64,000 bases of DNA from Halobellus captivus (GCF_007655485.1 NZ_VJXQ01000002.1:431183-495182); one strand, 5' to 3'; shown: positions 35,546 through 44,933, counted from the first letter of the stretch. Numbers and translations are program-made. Notes: generated by a model from the sequence alone, not told the origin.

Positions 35546-36799
35546 ATGAACCCCGGAGACCGCGTCCGCGTCGAACGCGCGGGCGTCACGAACGAGGGCG
35601 TCCTGATGCCCTCCTCGACGCCGGAACACCTCGTCGTCAAACTCGACGGCGGGTACAACGTGGGGATCGCGCGCGAAGACGCCGACGTAGACGTCCTCGA
35701 ATCCGACGTTTACGACGTCGAAGCCGCACAGTCGGAGTCCGCGGAAAGCGAGGTCGCCTTCGACGACGACCTCCCGACGATCTCGCTCATCTCGACCGGC
35801 GGGACCATCGCCTCGACCGTCGACTACCGCACGGGCGCGGTGACGGCACAGTTCGACGCGGAGGACGTACTGCGCGCCGTTCCTGACCTCGCGGGCCGGG
35901 CCAACTACCGCGGGCGGGTCGTCGCGAACATCCTCTCGGAGAATATGACGCCCGCGGTGTGGAAGGAACTGGCCGACGCGGTCGCCGAGGAGATCCGCGC
36001 CGGTGCCGACGGCGTCGTCGTGATGCACGGCACCGACACGATGCAGTTCTCGGCGTCGGCGCTGTCGTATATGCTCGACACGCCGGTCCCGATCGTCTTC
36101 ACGGGCAGTCAGCGCTCGGCGGACCGCCCCTCCTCGGACAACGTGATGAACGCCGTTTGCGCCGTCGAAGCCGCGAAGGCCGACGCCGCGGAGGTGCTCG
36201 TCTGTATGCACGCCTCCACCTCGGACGACGTCTGTGCGCTCCACCGCGGCACCCGCGTCCGCAAGAACCACACGTCCCGCCGCGACGCCTTCGAGACGGT
36301 CGGCGCTGAGCCGCTTGGGACCGTCGACTACGACGCCGAGGCGGTCGAGTTCCGCCGCGAGTACGCCGAGCGCGGCGCGGTCGAACTCGACGTCGACACC
36401 GACTTGAACGAGGACGTCGACCTGCTGAAGTTCACGCCCGGAATGGACATCGACCGCCACGCGGAACTGCTCCGGTCCGCTGCTCTCGACGGGCTCGTCG
36501 TCGAGGGAACCGGCCTCGGGCACGTTCACACGGAGCTGATCCCGACGCTCGAAGCGCTCGTCGACGACGGCGTCGTCGTCGCGATGACGAGTCAGTGCCT
36601 GGAAGGGCGCGTCTGCGACCGCGTCTACGACACCGGTCGCGACCTGCTCGACGCGGGCGTCGTCGAGACCGGCGACACGCTCCCGGGGACTGCGAAGGTG
36701 AAGCTGATGTGGGCGCTCGCGAACCTCGACGACCCCGCCGCCGCGATGGCCCGCCCGATCGCCGGAGAGTTGCAGGAGCGCTCGGTGCCGTGGACGTAG
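35546..36799 (+). CDS. gatD: Glutamyl-tRNA(Gln) amidotransferase subunit D
   Basis: A 417-aa archaeal GatD, the asparaginase-like subunit that frees ammonia from Asn/Gln so that GatE can convert Glu-tRNA(Gln) to Gln-tRNA(Gln). An N-terminal SH3-like beta domain (MNPGDRVRVERAGVTNEGV) is followed by the asparaginase fold with Thr motifs LISTGGTIAS and VVMHGTDTMQFSA, and the Lys-containing segment VRKNHTSRRDAF. Length is normal. GatE is not in the window; gatD and gatE are often separate in haloarchaea. ATG at 35546 agrees with homologues. Confidence 0.97.
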   Translation: MNPGDRVRVERAGVTNEGVLMPSSTPEHLVVKLDGGYNVGIAREDADVDVLESDVYDVEAAQSESAESEVAFDDDLPTISLISTGGTIASTVDYRTGAVTAQFDAEDVLRAVPDLAGRANYRGRVVANILSENMTPAVWKELADAVAEEIRAGADGVVVMHGTDTMQFSASALSYMLDTPVPIVFTGSQRSADRPSSDNVMNAVCAVEAAKADAAEVLVCMHASTSDDVCALHRGTRVRKNHTSRRDAFETVGAEPLGTVDYDAEAVEFRREYAERGAVELDVDTDLNEDVDLLKFTPGMDIDRHAELLRSAALDGLVVEGTGLGHVHTELIPTLEALVDDGVVVAMTSQCLEGRVCDRVYDTGRDLLDAGVVETGDTLPGTAKVKLMWALANLDDPAAAMARPIAGELQERSVPWT

Positions 36800-36825
36800 G
36801 TGCGACCCGTCGACGACGGCAGCGG

Positions 36826-36873
36826 AGACCGGTCGAGCGCTGATGGCCGACACCGGCCGAGCGCTGATCACCA
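36826..36873. repeat. Imperfect tandem repeat, period 24 bp
   Basis: Two 24-bp units at 36826-36849 and 36850-36873 match at 19 positions, sharing GAGCGCTGAT. They lie 27 bp after the gatD stop, with no gene before 36937. Confidence 0.75.
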
Positions 36874-36936
36874 TACTCCGACCGAGACCCAGAGACGTGA
36901 GATCTTACACGTGAACCCCCGATACGCGAGACCCCG

Positions 36937-37224
36937 ATGACGGACGTTCAATCCGATCCGAGCCGCAGGTCAGAGCGCGACACCGCCGAGACCCCCACGT
37001 ACGCCTGCGACGACTGCGGTCGTCGATTCTACACCCAAGACCTCCTCGTCTTACACCGCGGCGTCGCCCACCCGAGTGCGCTCGACGAAGGCGAGCGCGA
37101 CGCGTACCGCGAGGCCTACGCGGCCGAGGAGCGCGCGATCCGATCGTTCCGCATCCGCGCGCTCGGAATCCTCGTGCTGTTGTACTTCGGCTTCCTCCTC
37201 CTCTACGTGTTCTATGCCTCGTGA
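36937..37224 (+). CDS. C2H2 zinc-finger protein with C-terminal membrane helix
   Basis: A 95-aa protein with a classical C2H2 finger at residues 24-45 (Cys24, Cys27, His40, His45; CDDCGRRFYTQDLLVLHRG), then a helix and one membrane span IRALGILVLLYFGFLLLYVF. The combination of a DNA/RNA- or protein-binding finger with a membrane anchor is found in haloarchaeal families without known function. It overlaps the next gene by 11 bp and so is translationally linked to it. Confidence 0.85.
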   Translation: MTDVQSDPSRRSERDTAETPTYACDDCGRRFYTQDLLVLHRGVAHPSALDEGERDAYREAYAAEERAIRSFRIRALGILVLLYFGFLLLYVFYAS

Positions 37225-38719
37225 TGCATCCGCCCGCCGCGAGTTCGCGACTCGGTGGTCCGTTCGGGTCGTCACGTTCGGGCTGGCGCTGGTCGGTGCG
37301 CTCCTCCTCGCACGAGGGGCCGCCGCCAGCAACGCGGCTGTCGGGCTCTCCGACGCCTCCAGCGACGGGCTCGCGGTCCCTCGCTGGCTCTACGTCGCCA
37401 CCGGCGGCGCGGCGATCGGTGCCTCGGCGCTGCTAGCCGGGTTCGTGACCGATCGCGGGTTCGTCGAGCGACTCCACGACTGGCGGCGGGACGTCGCCGC
37501 TAGCAATCGAGTCCGCGAGGTTGGTCGCGCGGTCGCCGCGTTCGTCGGACTCGCGCTGTTCGCGCTCGTGGTCTATCGCGGGTTCACGGGGCCGCAGCTC
37601 TCGACGATCAACTTCGGGGTCGTCGTCGTCTTCGCGGGCGGCCGCGCGGGGTTGACGATGGCGGCCTACGCCGTCGGCAACGTCTGGCCCGCGCTGAACC
37701 CGTTCGAGACGATCGGCTCGCGGCTGCCGAACGGCTTCGTCGACTACCCCGACAGGCTCGGCCGGTGGCCCGCCGCCCTCGGCATTCTGCTCCTCGTGTG
37801 GCTCGAAACGACGACGGGACTCACCGACACCCCGGCGACACTCGCGGCAGTTGTCGCCGCCTACGGCGTCGTCGCCGTCGCCGGGGCGGTCCTCGTCGGC
37901 AGCGACGCATGGGTCCGAAATATTGATCCGATCGCGACGTTCTTCCGGTTCTACGGCCGGGTCGCCCCGCTCGCGTGGGAAGACGGGCGGCTTCGCGCGT
38001 CGCTTCCGGCGATGCGTCTCGTGGACATCGACGAGCGGACTGACAACGTCGTCGACGCCAACGAAGGGAATGATCCCGTCTCTGACGACTCCTCGGATCC
38101 CCGCGGACAACTGATGACCGGAATGGGCGACGTCGCCGTGGCCGTCGCGCTGGTCTGGGAGCTCACGTTCAGCGGGTTCGTGACGACCGAACAGGGGGTC
38201 GCGGCGGTTCGGGCCGTCGTCGGTGTCGGCGTCCCGCCCACCCTCGTTTACGCCGCGCTCTTCGTGGGCGGCTTCGCGCTGTTCTACGGCGCGTACGTCG
38301 CCGCGGCGCGCGTCTCCGTTCGCCGGGTGTTGACGACGCGGACGCCGCGGGAACTCGCGGTCGCGTTCGCGCCGTCGCTGCTCGTCGTCGCCGCGGGCTA
38401 CCACCTCGCGCACTACTTCGCGTTCTTCCTGTCGCTGCTTCCGTCGCTCCTGGCCGTCCTCGCCGCGCCGCTGTCGGCGCCGACGAACCCGGTGGTCCTC
38501 ACGCTCCCCGCGTGGGTGTCCGCGCTGAACATCGTCTTCGTGCTCGGCGGCCACTTGGTCGCGATATGGGTGGCGCACTCGATCGCCTACCGGCTCTTTC
38601 CCAGCCGACTGCAGGCGATCCGGAGCCAGTACCCGTTCGTCTTCGTGATGATCGGGTACACCGTCGCGAGCCTGTGGCTCATCTCGCTCCCGACGGCGAC
38701 GCCCGCGTTTCTCGGATGA
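37214..38719 (+). CDS. Polytopic membrane protein of unknown function
   Basis: A 501-aa protein with about eleven to twelve predicted membrane helices (for example TFGLALVGALLLARGAAA, ALGILLLVWLETTTGL, LVYAALFVGGFALFYGAYV). Charged loops include a notable DERTDNVVDANEGND stretch near residue 280. It ends FVFVMIGYTVASLWLISLP. I do not recognise a transporter family; it resembles haloarchaeal proteins of unknown role. ATG at 37214 overlaps the zinc-finger gene, and the pair likely works together. Confidence 0.82.
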   Translation: MPRDASARREFATRWSVRVVTFGLALVGALLLARGAAASNAAVGLSDASSDGLAVPRWLYVATGGAAIGASALLAGFVTDRGFVERLHDWRRDVAASNRVREVGRAVAAFVGLALFALVVYRGFTGPQLSTINFGVVVVFAGGRAGLTMAAYAVGNVWPALNPFETIGSRLPNGFVDYPDRLGRWPAALGILLLVWLETTTGLTDTPATLAAVVAAYGVVAVAGAVLVGSDAWVRNIDPIATFFRFYGRVAPLAWEDGRLRASLPAMRLVDIDERTDNVVDANEGNDPVSDDSSDPRGQLMTGMGDVAVAVALVWELTFSGFVTTEQGVAAVRAVVGVGVPPTLVYAALFVGGFALFYGAYVAAARVSVRRVLTTRTPRELAVAFAPSLLVVAAGYHLAHYFAFFLSLLPSLLAVLAAPLSAPTNPVVLTLPAWVSALNIVFVLGGHLVAIWVAHSIAYRLFPSRLQAIRSQYPFVFVMIGYTVASLWLISLPTATPAFLG

Positions 38720-38730
38720 GAGGCCGATCC

Positions 38731-38820
38731 GCTCGTTTCACCCGGAAAGGAACGCTGGCCGCTCGTTTCAACCGTGCACGAACGCGAGGTGCCTGTTTCA
38801 CCCGAGTACGAACGTAAGGC
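38731..38820. repeat. Three 30-bp imperfect tandem repeats
   Basis: Units 38731-38760, 38761-38790 and 38791-38820 each begin GC(T/C)(C/T)GTTTCA and contain GAACG about 20 bp later. A diverged fourth unit may begin at 38821. They lie just before the amidohydrolase at 38852 and stay open in its frame, so an upstream in-frame start at 38774 would translate part of them. Confidence 0.85.
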
Positions 38821-38851
38821 ACTTGTCGGCGCGTCCACTCCGAGCGGTGGG

Positions 38852-40156
38852 ATGCTACTGGCAGGAACGGTCGTCGCCGACCCCGAGACCGTCTACGAGG
38901 AGGGCGCGGTCGTCGTCGACGACGACGAAGTCGTCGCGGTCGGCCCGCGATCGGAGGTCGAAGACGCGTACGCCGACCACCCCGTCCGCGAGTTCGACCT
39001 CGTTTCACCGGGTCTCATCGGCGGGCACATCCACTCCGTGCAGAGCGTCGGTCGCGGGATCGCCGACGACACCGCGCTCTTGGAGTGGCTCTCCGAGCAC
39101 GTCCTCCCGATGGAGGCGTCGCTCGGGCGCGAGGAGATGCGGACCGCGGCCGAACTCGGCTACCTCGAACTGCTGGAGAGCGGGACGACGACGGCCATCG
39201 ATCATCTGTCTGTTCATCACGCCGAGTCGGCCTTCGAGGCCGCGATCGACCTGGGCGTGCGCGGCCGCCTCGGGAAAGTGATGATGGATAAACGCGCGCC
39301 CGACGGCCTGCAGGAGGAGACCGACGAGGCGCTGTCGTCGACGAGGCGGCTACTCGAGACGTACCACGGCGCGGCCGACGATCGGATTCGGTACGCGGTC
39401 ACGCCGCGCTTCGCCGTGAGTTGCACCGAGGCGTGTCTCCGCGGCGCGCGCGACATCGCGGACCACTACGACGACGTCCGGATTCACACGCACGCCAGCG
39501 AGAACGCCGACGAGATCGAGACTGTCGAATCCGACACCGGAATGCGGAACATCGCGTGGCTCGACGAAGTCGGGCTGACGGGCGAGGACGTGGTGCTCGC
39601 CCACTGCGTGCACACGACAGCACGCGAGCGCGACATCCTCGAACAGACGGGGACGCACGTCACGTACTGTCCCTCGTCGAATATGAAACTCGCCTCGGGT
39701 ATCGCACCGATCGTCGACTACCTCGACCGGGGGATCAACGTCGCGCTCGGGAACGACGGCCCACCGTGCAACAACACGCTGGATCCCTTCACCGAGATGC
39801 GACAGGCGAGCCTCCTCCAGAAGGTCGATCGTCTCGATCCGGAGGTCACACCCGCACAAGTTGTCTTCGAGATGGCGACGCTCGGCGGGGCCCGCGCGGC
39901 TGGCTTCGAGAACGTCGGGGCGCTTCGCCCGGGATGGAAGGCCGACGTGATCGCTCTCGACACGGATCTGACGCGCGCGACGCCGCTGTTCGATCCGTTC
40001 TCACACCTCGTCTTCTCGGCGCACGGCGACGACGTGACCTTCGCGATGGTCGACGGCGACGTCGTCTACGACGACGATTTCGGCGGTCTCCAGGCCGGAG
40101 ACGCCGGCGATATTCGACGACGGGCGCGAGCCATCGCGGACGGGCTTCGCGACTGA
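38852..40156 (+). CDS. Amidohydrolase (5'-deoxyadenosine/SAH deaminase or chlorohydrolase family)
   Basis: A 434-aa COG0402 enzyme. It has the metal motif VSPGLIGGHIHSVQSVG, His pairs IHTHASENADE and VVLAHCVHTTARE, then YCPSSNMKLASG and the late Asp in ALGNDGPPCNNTLDPF. The SSNMKLASG and NDGxxxNN motifs are typical of the MTA/SAH/deoxyadenosine deaminase and TRZ/ATZ group. The exact substrate is not decidable. ATG at 38852 (MLLAGTVVADPETVYEEG) fits the family's N-terminal beta domain; an in-frame start at 38774 would add 26 repeat-encoded residues. Confidence 0.87.
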   Translation: MLLAGTVVADPETVYEEGAVVVDDDEVVAVGPRSEVEDAYADHPVREFDLVSPGLIGGHIHSVQSVGRGIADDTALLEWLSEHVLPMEASLGREEMRTAAELGYLELLESGTTTAIDHLSVHHAESAFEAAIDLGVRGRLGKVMMDKRAPDGLQEETDEALSSTRRLLETYHGAADDRIRYAVTPRFAVSCTEACLRGARDIADHYDDVRIHTHASENADEIETVESDTGMRNIAWLDEVGLTGEDVVLAHCVHTTARERDILEQTGTHVTYCPSSNMKLASGIAPIVDYLDRGINVALGNDGPPCNNTLDPFTEMRQASLLQKVDRLDPEVTPAQVVFEMATLGGARAAGFENVGALRPGWKADVIALDTDLTRATPLFDPFSHLVFSAHGDDVTFAMVDGDVVYDDDFGGLQAGDAGDIRRRARAIADGLRD

Positions 40157-40297
40157 GCGACCCGTCTTCGGACATCGTCGTCAACAGCCGTGTCTACTCT
40201 CGCGCGCCGCGTCCGATCGCGCTCATTCCACCGTTTTTCCGCAGAAGAATGTTCGAGAGCCATCTGGCTTTCGCTCGGCGACTTGCTTCCGGAGAAG

Positions 40298-40372
<75 letters not shown>

Positions 40373-40489
40373 CTGCATCCTTACGTGGCGGATATACTCG
40401 TTTAAAGATTCCGTTACAGGGGCGGTGCGGCACTGTTTCGCGTACGTCTCAGCGCACCGTCGACGCCCGAAACCCACCCGCGAGCGTCG

Positions 40490-42493
40490 TCATTTGCCCT
40501 CGAATTCGGGCTCGCCGTCGCCCATAAACGCCGTCATTCCCGTCATCAGATCCTCCGTGTCGAACAGGAGGCCGAAAGACTGCGCCTCCACGTCGAGCCC
40601 GGCGTCGACGTCGTCCCAGCCGCGGTGCATCGCACGCTTCGTGTACCGCTGGGCGATCGGCGGCCCCGCGGCGAGGTCGCGGGCCATCTCGAACGCGCGC
40701 TCCTCGAAGGCGTCGTTCGCGACGACCTCGTTGACGAAGCCGTAGTCGGCCATCGTCGCCGCGTCGTACCGGTCGGCGGTGAAGATGATCTCTTTCGCCC
40801 GGCCCATTCCGACAATCCGTTGAAGCCTGACGGTGCCCCCCCATCCGGGGAGCAGTCCGAGGTCGTGTTCGGGCTGGCCGAACTCCGAGCGCTCGGAGGC
40901 GACGCGGAGGTCCGCGCCCATCGCGAGTTCCATCCCGCCGCCGAGGCAGTAGCCGTCGACGCCCGCGACGATCGGGAGTTCCGAGGATTCGAACCGACCG
41001 AACGTCTCCTGTCCCAACCGGGAAAGCTCCGCGGCGTGGTTGACGTCGCCCGCACCGCCAGCCATCGCCTGAATGTCGGCTCCGGCGGAGAACGCGCGAT
41101 CACCCGCACCGGTGATGAGCACCGCGCGAACGTCATCGTCGACCTCGAAGCGCTCGATCGCGTCGCGAAGTTCCTCCAGCAGCCCGTCGGTGATCGTGTT
41201 CATCCGGTGAGGTCGATCGAGGACAACGTGGCCGACGCGCTCGCGAACCTCGACGGTGATCGCGTCGTACTCGTATGCGTCGGTCGGGGCTCCGGTGTCG
41301 CCGTCCGGAGAACCGGCCTCGGCCGAACCGTAGAAACTGCTCCCGGCGTCGACGAGTTCCCGGAGATACGAGACCGCCTCGTAGCGCTCCTCGCCCGTCT
41401 CCTCGTACCGCTCGTCGAGGACGGCGAGCAGTTCCTCCAAATCGCGCTCGTCGAGCATCCGCGCGGGGCCGTCGGCCCAGCGCCCGCCGAGCTTGACGGC
41501 CGTGTCGATGGCTTCGGGACCGGCCACTCCGGTTTCGATCAGCCCGGCGACCTCGTTCGCGAGCACGGCCAGCAGTCGGTTAGCGACATCCTCGCGGACC
41601 TGATCGGAGGGGACCTGCGCGCCGCCCCCCGCTCCGTAGTCGTAAAATCCGGTCCCGCTTTTCTTGCCCAGGTCGCCCGCCTCGACCTTCGATTCGAGCA
41701 GCGGACAGGGTCGGTACGCGTCGCCGAGCGCGTCGTGCATATAGTCGAGGACGTGGTGGCCGACGTCGATACCGACCTGATCTGCGAGTTCGAAGCTCCC
41801 CATCGGGAGGCCGAGCCCGTACTTGGTCGTCGAGTCGACTTCCGCGACGGTCGCGTCGCTGTTTTCAACCATCCACGCGGCCTCGTTCATCAACGGCACG
41901 AGGACGCGGTTGACGATGAAACCGGGGCTGTCTTTGTGGACTCGCACCGGCGTCTTGCCCATCGCCTCGGCGAGGTCGGCGACGAGATCCATCGTCGACT
42001 CGCTCGTCTGCGCTCCGGAGATCACCTCGACGAGTTCCATCCTGATCGGCGGGTTGAAAAAGTGCATCCCGCAGAACTGCGCGGGGCGGTCCGTCTCCGA
42101 GGCCAGTTCGGTTATCGAGAGGCTGGAGGTGTTCGTCGCGAAGACCGCCTCGTCGGGTGCAGCAGCCGAGAGGTCCGCGTAGACGTCCCTCTTGATCGCC
42201 ATCTTCTCGGGGACGGCCTCGATGACGACGTCGACGTCGGCGACGGCCGCAGCGAGGTCGACGTGCGTCGAGACCCGATCGAGCGTCCCCTCGGCGGTCG
42301 ATTCGTCAATCTGTCCCTGCTCGACGAGCTTCTCCAGGGACCACTCGATCTGTTCGTACCCGTCGCGAACGAACTCCTCTTCGATGTCGCGCAGGCGGAC
42401 CTCAAAGCCAGCCAGCGCGGCGACCTCCGCGATTCCGTGGCCCATACTTCCCGCGCCGAGAACAGTAATGGCGTTGACGTCGTCGATCTCCAT
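40490..42493 (-). CDS. Bifunctional 3-hydroxyacyl-CoA dehydrogenase / enoyl-CoA hydratase
   Basis: A 667-aa fusion for beta-oxidation. Residues about 1-290 are the NAD-binding 3-hydroxyacyl-CoA dehydrogenase (VLGAGSMGHGIAEVAALAG; catalytic region CGMHFFNPPIRM with His). A second 3HCDH C-terminal domain follows with GLGLPMGSFELADQVG. From about residue 425 there is a crotonase domain (TVEVRERVGHVVLDRPHRMN, oxyanion motifs AFSAGADIQAMAGG and GYCLGGGMELAMGADLR). The order, dehydrogenase before hydratase, is the reverse of bacterial FadB and is seen in archaea. ATG at 42493; a TTTATTTTT element lies about 50 bp upstream. Confidence 0.95.
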   Translation of the reverse strand: MEIDDVNAITVLGAGSMGHGIAEVAALAGFEVRLRDIEEEFVRDGYEQIEWSLEKLVEQGQIDESTAEGTLDRVSTHVDLAAAVADVDVVIEAVPEKMAIKRDVYADLSAAAPDEAVFATNTSSLSITELASETDRPAQFCGMHFFNPPIRMELVEVISGAQTSESTMDLVADLAEAMGKTPVRVHKDSPGFIVNRVLVPLMNEAAWMVENSDATVAEVDSTTKYGLGLPMGSFELADQVGIDVGHHVLDYMHDALGDAYRPCPLLESKVEAGDLGKKSGTGFYDYGAGGGAQVPSDQVREDVANRLLAVLANEVAGLIETGVAGPEAIDTAVKLGGRWADGPARMLDERDLEELLAVLDERYEETGEERYEAVSYLRELVDAGSSFYGSAEAGSPDGDTGAPTDAYEYDAITVEVRERVGHVVLDRPHRMNTITDGLLEELRDAIERFEVDDDVRAVLITGAGDRAFSAGADIQAMAGGAGDVNHAAELSRLGQETFGRFESSELPIVAGVDGYCLGGGMELAMGADLRVASERSEFGQPEHDLGLLPGWGGTVRLQRIVGMGRAKEIIFTADRYDAATMADYGFVNEVVANDAFEERAFEMARDLAAGPPIAQRYTKRAMHRGWDDVDAGLDVEAQSFGLLFDTEDLMTGMTAFMGDGEPEFEGK

Positions 42494-42701
42494 ACACGGT
42501 TCGTCGGCTGCTCGGTGTTTCAACGTTTCCTTCGCTCGAAAAATAAACTCAATTTTAGTTTCTATATGGTCCGGGCAGAACTGTGAACGAGACCGTCGAT
42601 TCGATCGGAATCGGCAATCGAGTCGGGGGACTCACAGCGACCACACCGACAACCCACCGAGTACTACTCGACGGCCTGCCGAATACTACCGGGCGACCTG
42701 G

Positions 42702-43265
42702 CTAATCGACGACTCGCCAGAGGTACCGACTCGCGTGGCTGCGATACGGTCGCCACCGCTCGGCGTGTTCGACCATCGCCTCGCGGTCACCATCGTCGTA
42801 ACCGTAGAGTTCGCCCATCCCCTTTCGGATCCCGAGGTCCTCGACCGGGAACACGTCGGGGCGGCCCAACACGAATATGAGGTACATCTTGGCCGTCCAG
42901 ACTCCCACACCGCGGATCTCGGTCAGCAGACCGATCACGGTCGCGTCGTCTTCCCCTTCGAGTCCCGTCCTGGTCAAGTCCCGTTCCTCGAACGCATCGG
43001 CGACGTTGCGGACGTACTCGATCTTCTGTTTCGAGAGGCCGACGTCGCGAAGCGCGTCGTCGGGGGCATCGCGAACGCCCGTCGGCGTCACTTCGATCCG
43101 ATCGAACAGCCGTTCGCGGATCGCTGCCGCGGACTCGACCGACAGTTGCTGGTTCACGATCGCGACCACGAGCCGTTCGAACTCGTCGTCGGCGGTGCCG
43201 ATCGGTAACTCGCCGTGCGTTTCCACAAGCGGCCCTAGTTCCGGGTCGGTTCGCAGCGGCTCCAT
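42702..43265 (-). CDS. DNA-3-methyladenine glycosylase (AlkA-type HhH-GPD)
   Basis: A 187-aa base-excision glycosylase that removes alkylated purines. The helix-hairpin-helix is at LLTEIRGVGVWTAKMYLIF, and the catalytic Asp follows in VFPVEDLGIRKGM, the GPD motif. It lacks the N-terminal beta domain of bacterial AlkA, as archaeal forms often do. ATG at 43265 starts MEPLRTDPELGPLVETHG. Divergent from the acetyltransferase at 43414. Confidence 0.93.
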   Translation of the reverse strand: MEPLRTDPELGPLVETHGELPIGTADDEFERLVVAIVNQQLSVESAAAIRERLFDRIEVTPTGVRDAPDDALRDVGLSKQKIEYVRNVADAFEERDLTRTGLEGEDDATVIGLLTEIRGVGVWTAKMYLIFVLGRPDVFPVEDLGIRKGMGELYGYDDGDREAMVEHAERWRPYRSHASRYLWRVVD

Positions 43266-43413
43266 CGGTCCACTGTCCGATCCGAGCGGACAAAGACGCG
43301 TCGCTCGGTGGCCGCCACCTGGGTCCTCAACTGCCCGCACGTGGGGCCCGCGACGTCGCTCGCGAGATCACCCAATCAGACGAATATATCCCTCCGCCGC
43401 TCGAATCGAGGAT

Positions 43414-44007
43414 ATGGAGGATGCGGACGCAGGCGGATCGTCGGTCGATAGTGTGAGCGAAGCATCCCCGACGTCGATCGAACGCCCGGACGTGGCCGCA
43501 GTCGACAAACTCGTCGACCTGTGGGTCGCACTCGCGGCGGACCAACGAGCGCACGACTCGCACATCCTCGCCGACGAGAACCGCGCCGTCGTTCGCGACA
43601 CGCTCGCCCGCCACGCGGTCACGGGAGGGATCCGGATCGCCCGTTTGGAGGGAACCCTCGTCGGATTCGTCACGTTCGGTATCGAGCGCGGTTCGTACGA
43701 GCAGGACGAGGTCCGCGGCGTCGTCAGGAACGTCTACGTCGACCCCGCGTGCCGAGACGACGGCGTCGGCACCGCGTTGATGGACGCCGCGGAGGCGGCA
43801 CTGCGTGAGGCCGGGGCGACCGTCGTTTCGCTGGAAGCGATGGCGGCGAACCGTCGCGCCCGGGAGTTCTACCGTGATCGAGGGTACGCGACCCACCGAA
43901 TACAGTTCGAGAAACCGATCAGTGGACACCCACCGGCGGGCTCATCGGAAAGGGATGCGGCGGGCGGGCCGTCCGCCGAAAACGACACACACTCAAAGGA
44001 GGACTGA
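43414..44007 (+). CDS. GNAT-family N-acetyltransferase
   Basis: A 197-aa protein with a single GNAT domain at residues about 25-165. The acetyl-CoA motif is VRNVYVDPACRDDGVGTALM, followed by LEAMAANRRAREFYRDRGY. The last 30 residues are a low-complexity polar tail. The acceptor is unknown. GAATATATC at about 43382-43390 lies 28 bp before ATG 43414, so leaderless. The stop is 14 bp before tRNA-Thr on the same strand. Confidence 0.9.
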   Translation: MEDADAGGSSVDSVSEASPTSIERPDVAAVDKLVDLWVALAADQRAHDSHILADENRAVVRDTLARHAVTGGIRIARLEGTLVGFVTFGIERGSYEQDEVRGVVRNVYVDPACRDDGVGTALMDAAEAALREAGATVVSLEAMAANRRAREFYRDRGYATHRIQFEKPISGHPPAGSSERDAAGGPSAENDTHSKED

Positions 44008-44021
44008 GTAGGTCGACTCGC

Positions 44022-44095
44022 GCCAGGGGAGCATGGGCGGTTCATGCACTCGACTTGTAATCGAGACTTCGTGGGTTCAAATCCCACCCCTGGCT
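44022..44095 (+). tRNA. tRNA-Thr (anticodon TGT)
   Basis: A 74-nt cloverleaf: acceptor GCCAGGG/CCCTGGC with discriminator T, D-arm GCATGGGCGGTTCATGC, anticodon stem CTCGA/TCGAG with loop CTTGTAA (anticodon TGT), T-arm GTGGG-TTCAAAT-CCCAC. No intron. Confidence 0.97.
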
Positions 44096-44460
44096 CTTCT
44101 CGTCGCGAATCCGCCGTCTGCGTCGGTCGGTTTCGAGTCGGTTTCGAGAGTTCACCAGCGGCACAGTCACCGAGATACCGATCGTGAGAACATCCTGGAG
44201 AGAGGTTGCTCTGCGCGGAAGAGACTGTTCGATGCGCGGAAGAGCTTCGGTTTCGACGGAGGGAGGAGGGCCTGCGTCAGCGGAGGTGCCCGGTGAGGAG
44301 CCACCGATCCGGCGTAGTGGGCTGAGGGGGGAGGGGGCAACCGGACGGGTATCGCGTCGGCGGGGACCGAATCGCGGGCGGCCCAACCGGGGCAGATTCG
44401 ACTACGGGGGAGACCCACGTAAAAGCGCGCTTGCCTCAAAGAACCGTTTTAGTCTTCGTG
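44096..44460. other. Gene-free region after tRNA-Thr
   Basis: No supported gene. TGCGCGGAAGAG recurs at 44212-44223 and 44233-44244 (period 21). A G-rich tract GAGGGGGGAGGGGGC lies at 44324-44338. No second copy of the tRNA 3' end was found, so there is no sign of an integrated element. Confidence 0.45.
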
Positions 44461-44874
44461 TCACCGACGCCGACCTGCCGGGAGAAGGATCAGCGCACCT
44501 GGAATCGAGAGGGTTATCAGTTGAATCGGGTTTTTCCGGATATCGAAGTTCGGATCCAACGGTTGCGTCTGCACGTCAGTGATCCGCAGCGACGAGTAGT
44601 AGATGATCACGTGCGTGAGTGCGTACCCGGTAGCGAACGGAACAATGAGTGAGAACTGGACACCGAACTGTGTCGCAAGCAGGTTGAAGACGATCGCGAC
44701 AATCGAGGACACAGCGAGGAAATCACCGATCTGTAGCGTCACACCGGTGAACGCGGTCAGCGCGGTGTCGACGAGAGACGCGCTTCTCGGGGTGTAGACA
44801 AACGCCGAGAATACGCTTGTGGCGATGAGAGTCATCCCCACGATGAACCCGACGATCGGGTACGCATACTCCAT
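44461..44874 (-). CDS. Small four-helix membrane protein, unknown function
   Basis: A 137-aa protein with four hydrophobic segments: YPIVGFIVGMTLIATSVFSA, a central weakly hydrophobic pair around FTGVTLQIGDFLAVSSIVAI, LIVPFATGYALTHVIIYY and LITLSIPGALILLPAG. No family recognised. Codon use is less G/C-biased than its neighbours. It stands alone before the secreted protein gene at 44934. Confidence 0.7.
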   Translation of the reverse strand: MEYAYPIVGFIVGMTLIATSVFSAFVYTPRSASLVDTALTAFTGVTLQIGDFLAVSSIVAIVFNLLATQFGVQFSLIVPFATGYALTHVIIYYSSLRITDVQTQPLDPNFDIRKNPIQLITLSIPGALILLPAGRRR

Positions 44875-44933
44875 CAGTTTCGCTCACTAGCGGGAACGAT
44901 ATAACCCTACCCCCTCGGTATCAGAACTGAGTT

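Noticed and set aside
35372-36874. Long minus-strand frame upstream of the Usp gene (up to 645 codons)
   Set aside because: It is antisense to gatD, which has full family motifs. Long antisense frames are normal in very high G+C genes with G/C-ending codons.
38731-38820. CRISPR-like array from the regular 30-bp and 24-bp tandem repeats
   Set aside because: Units are contiguous and imperfect, with no constant repeat separated by unique spacers, at most three to four copies, and no cas genes in the window.
44022-44460. tRNA-Thr as an integration site for a mobile element
   Set aside because: No duplicated tRNA 3' end and no integrase within the downstream region; neighbours look like ordinary chromosomal genes.
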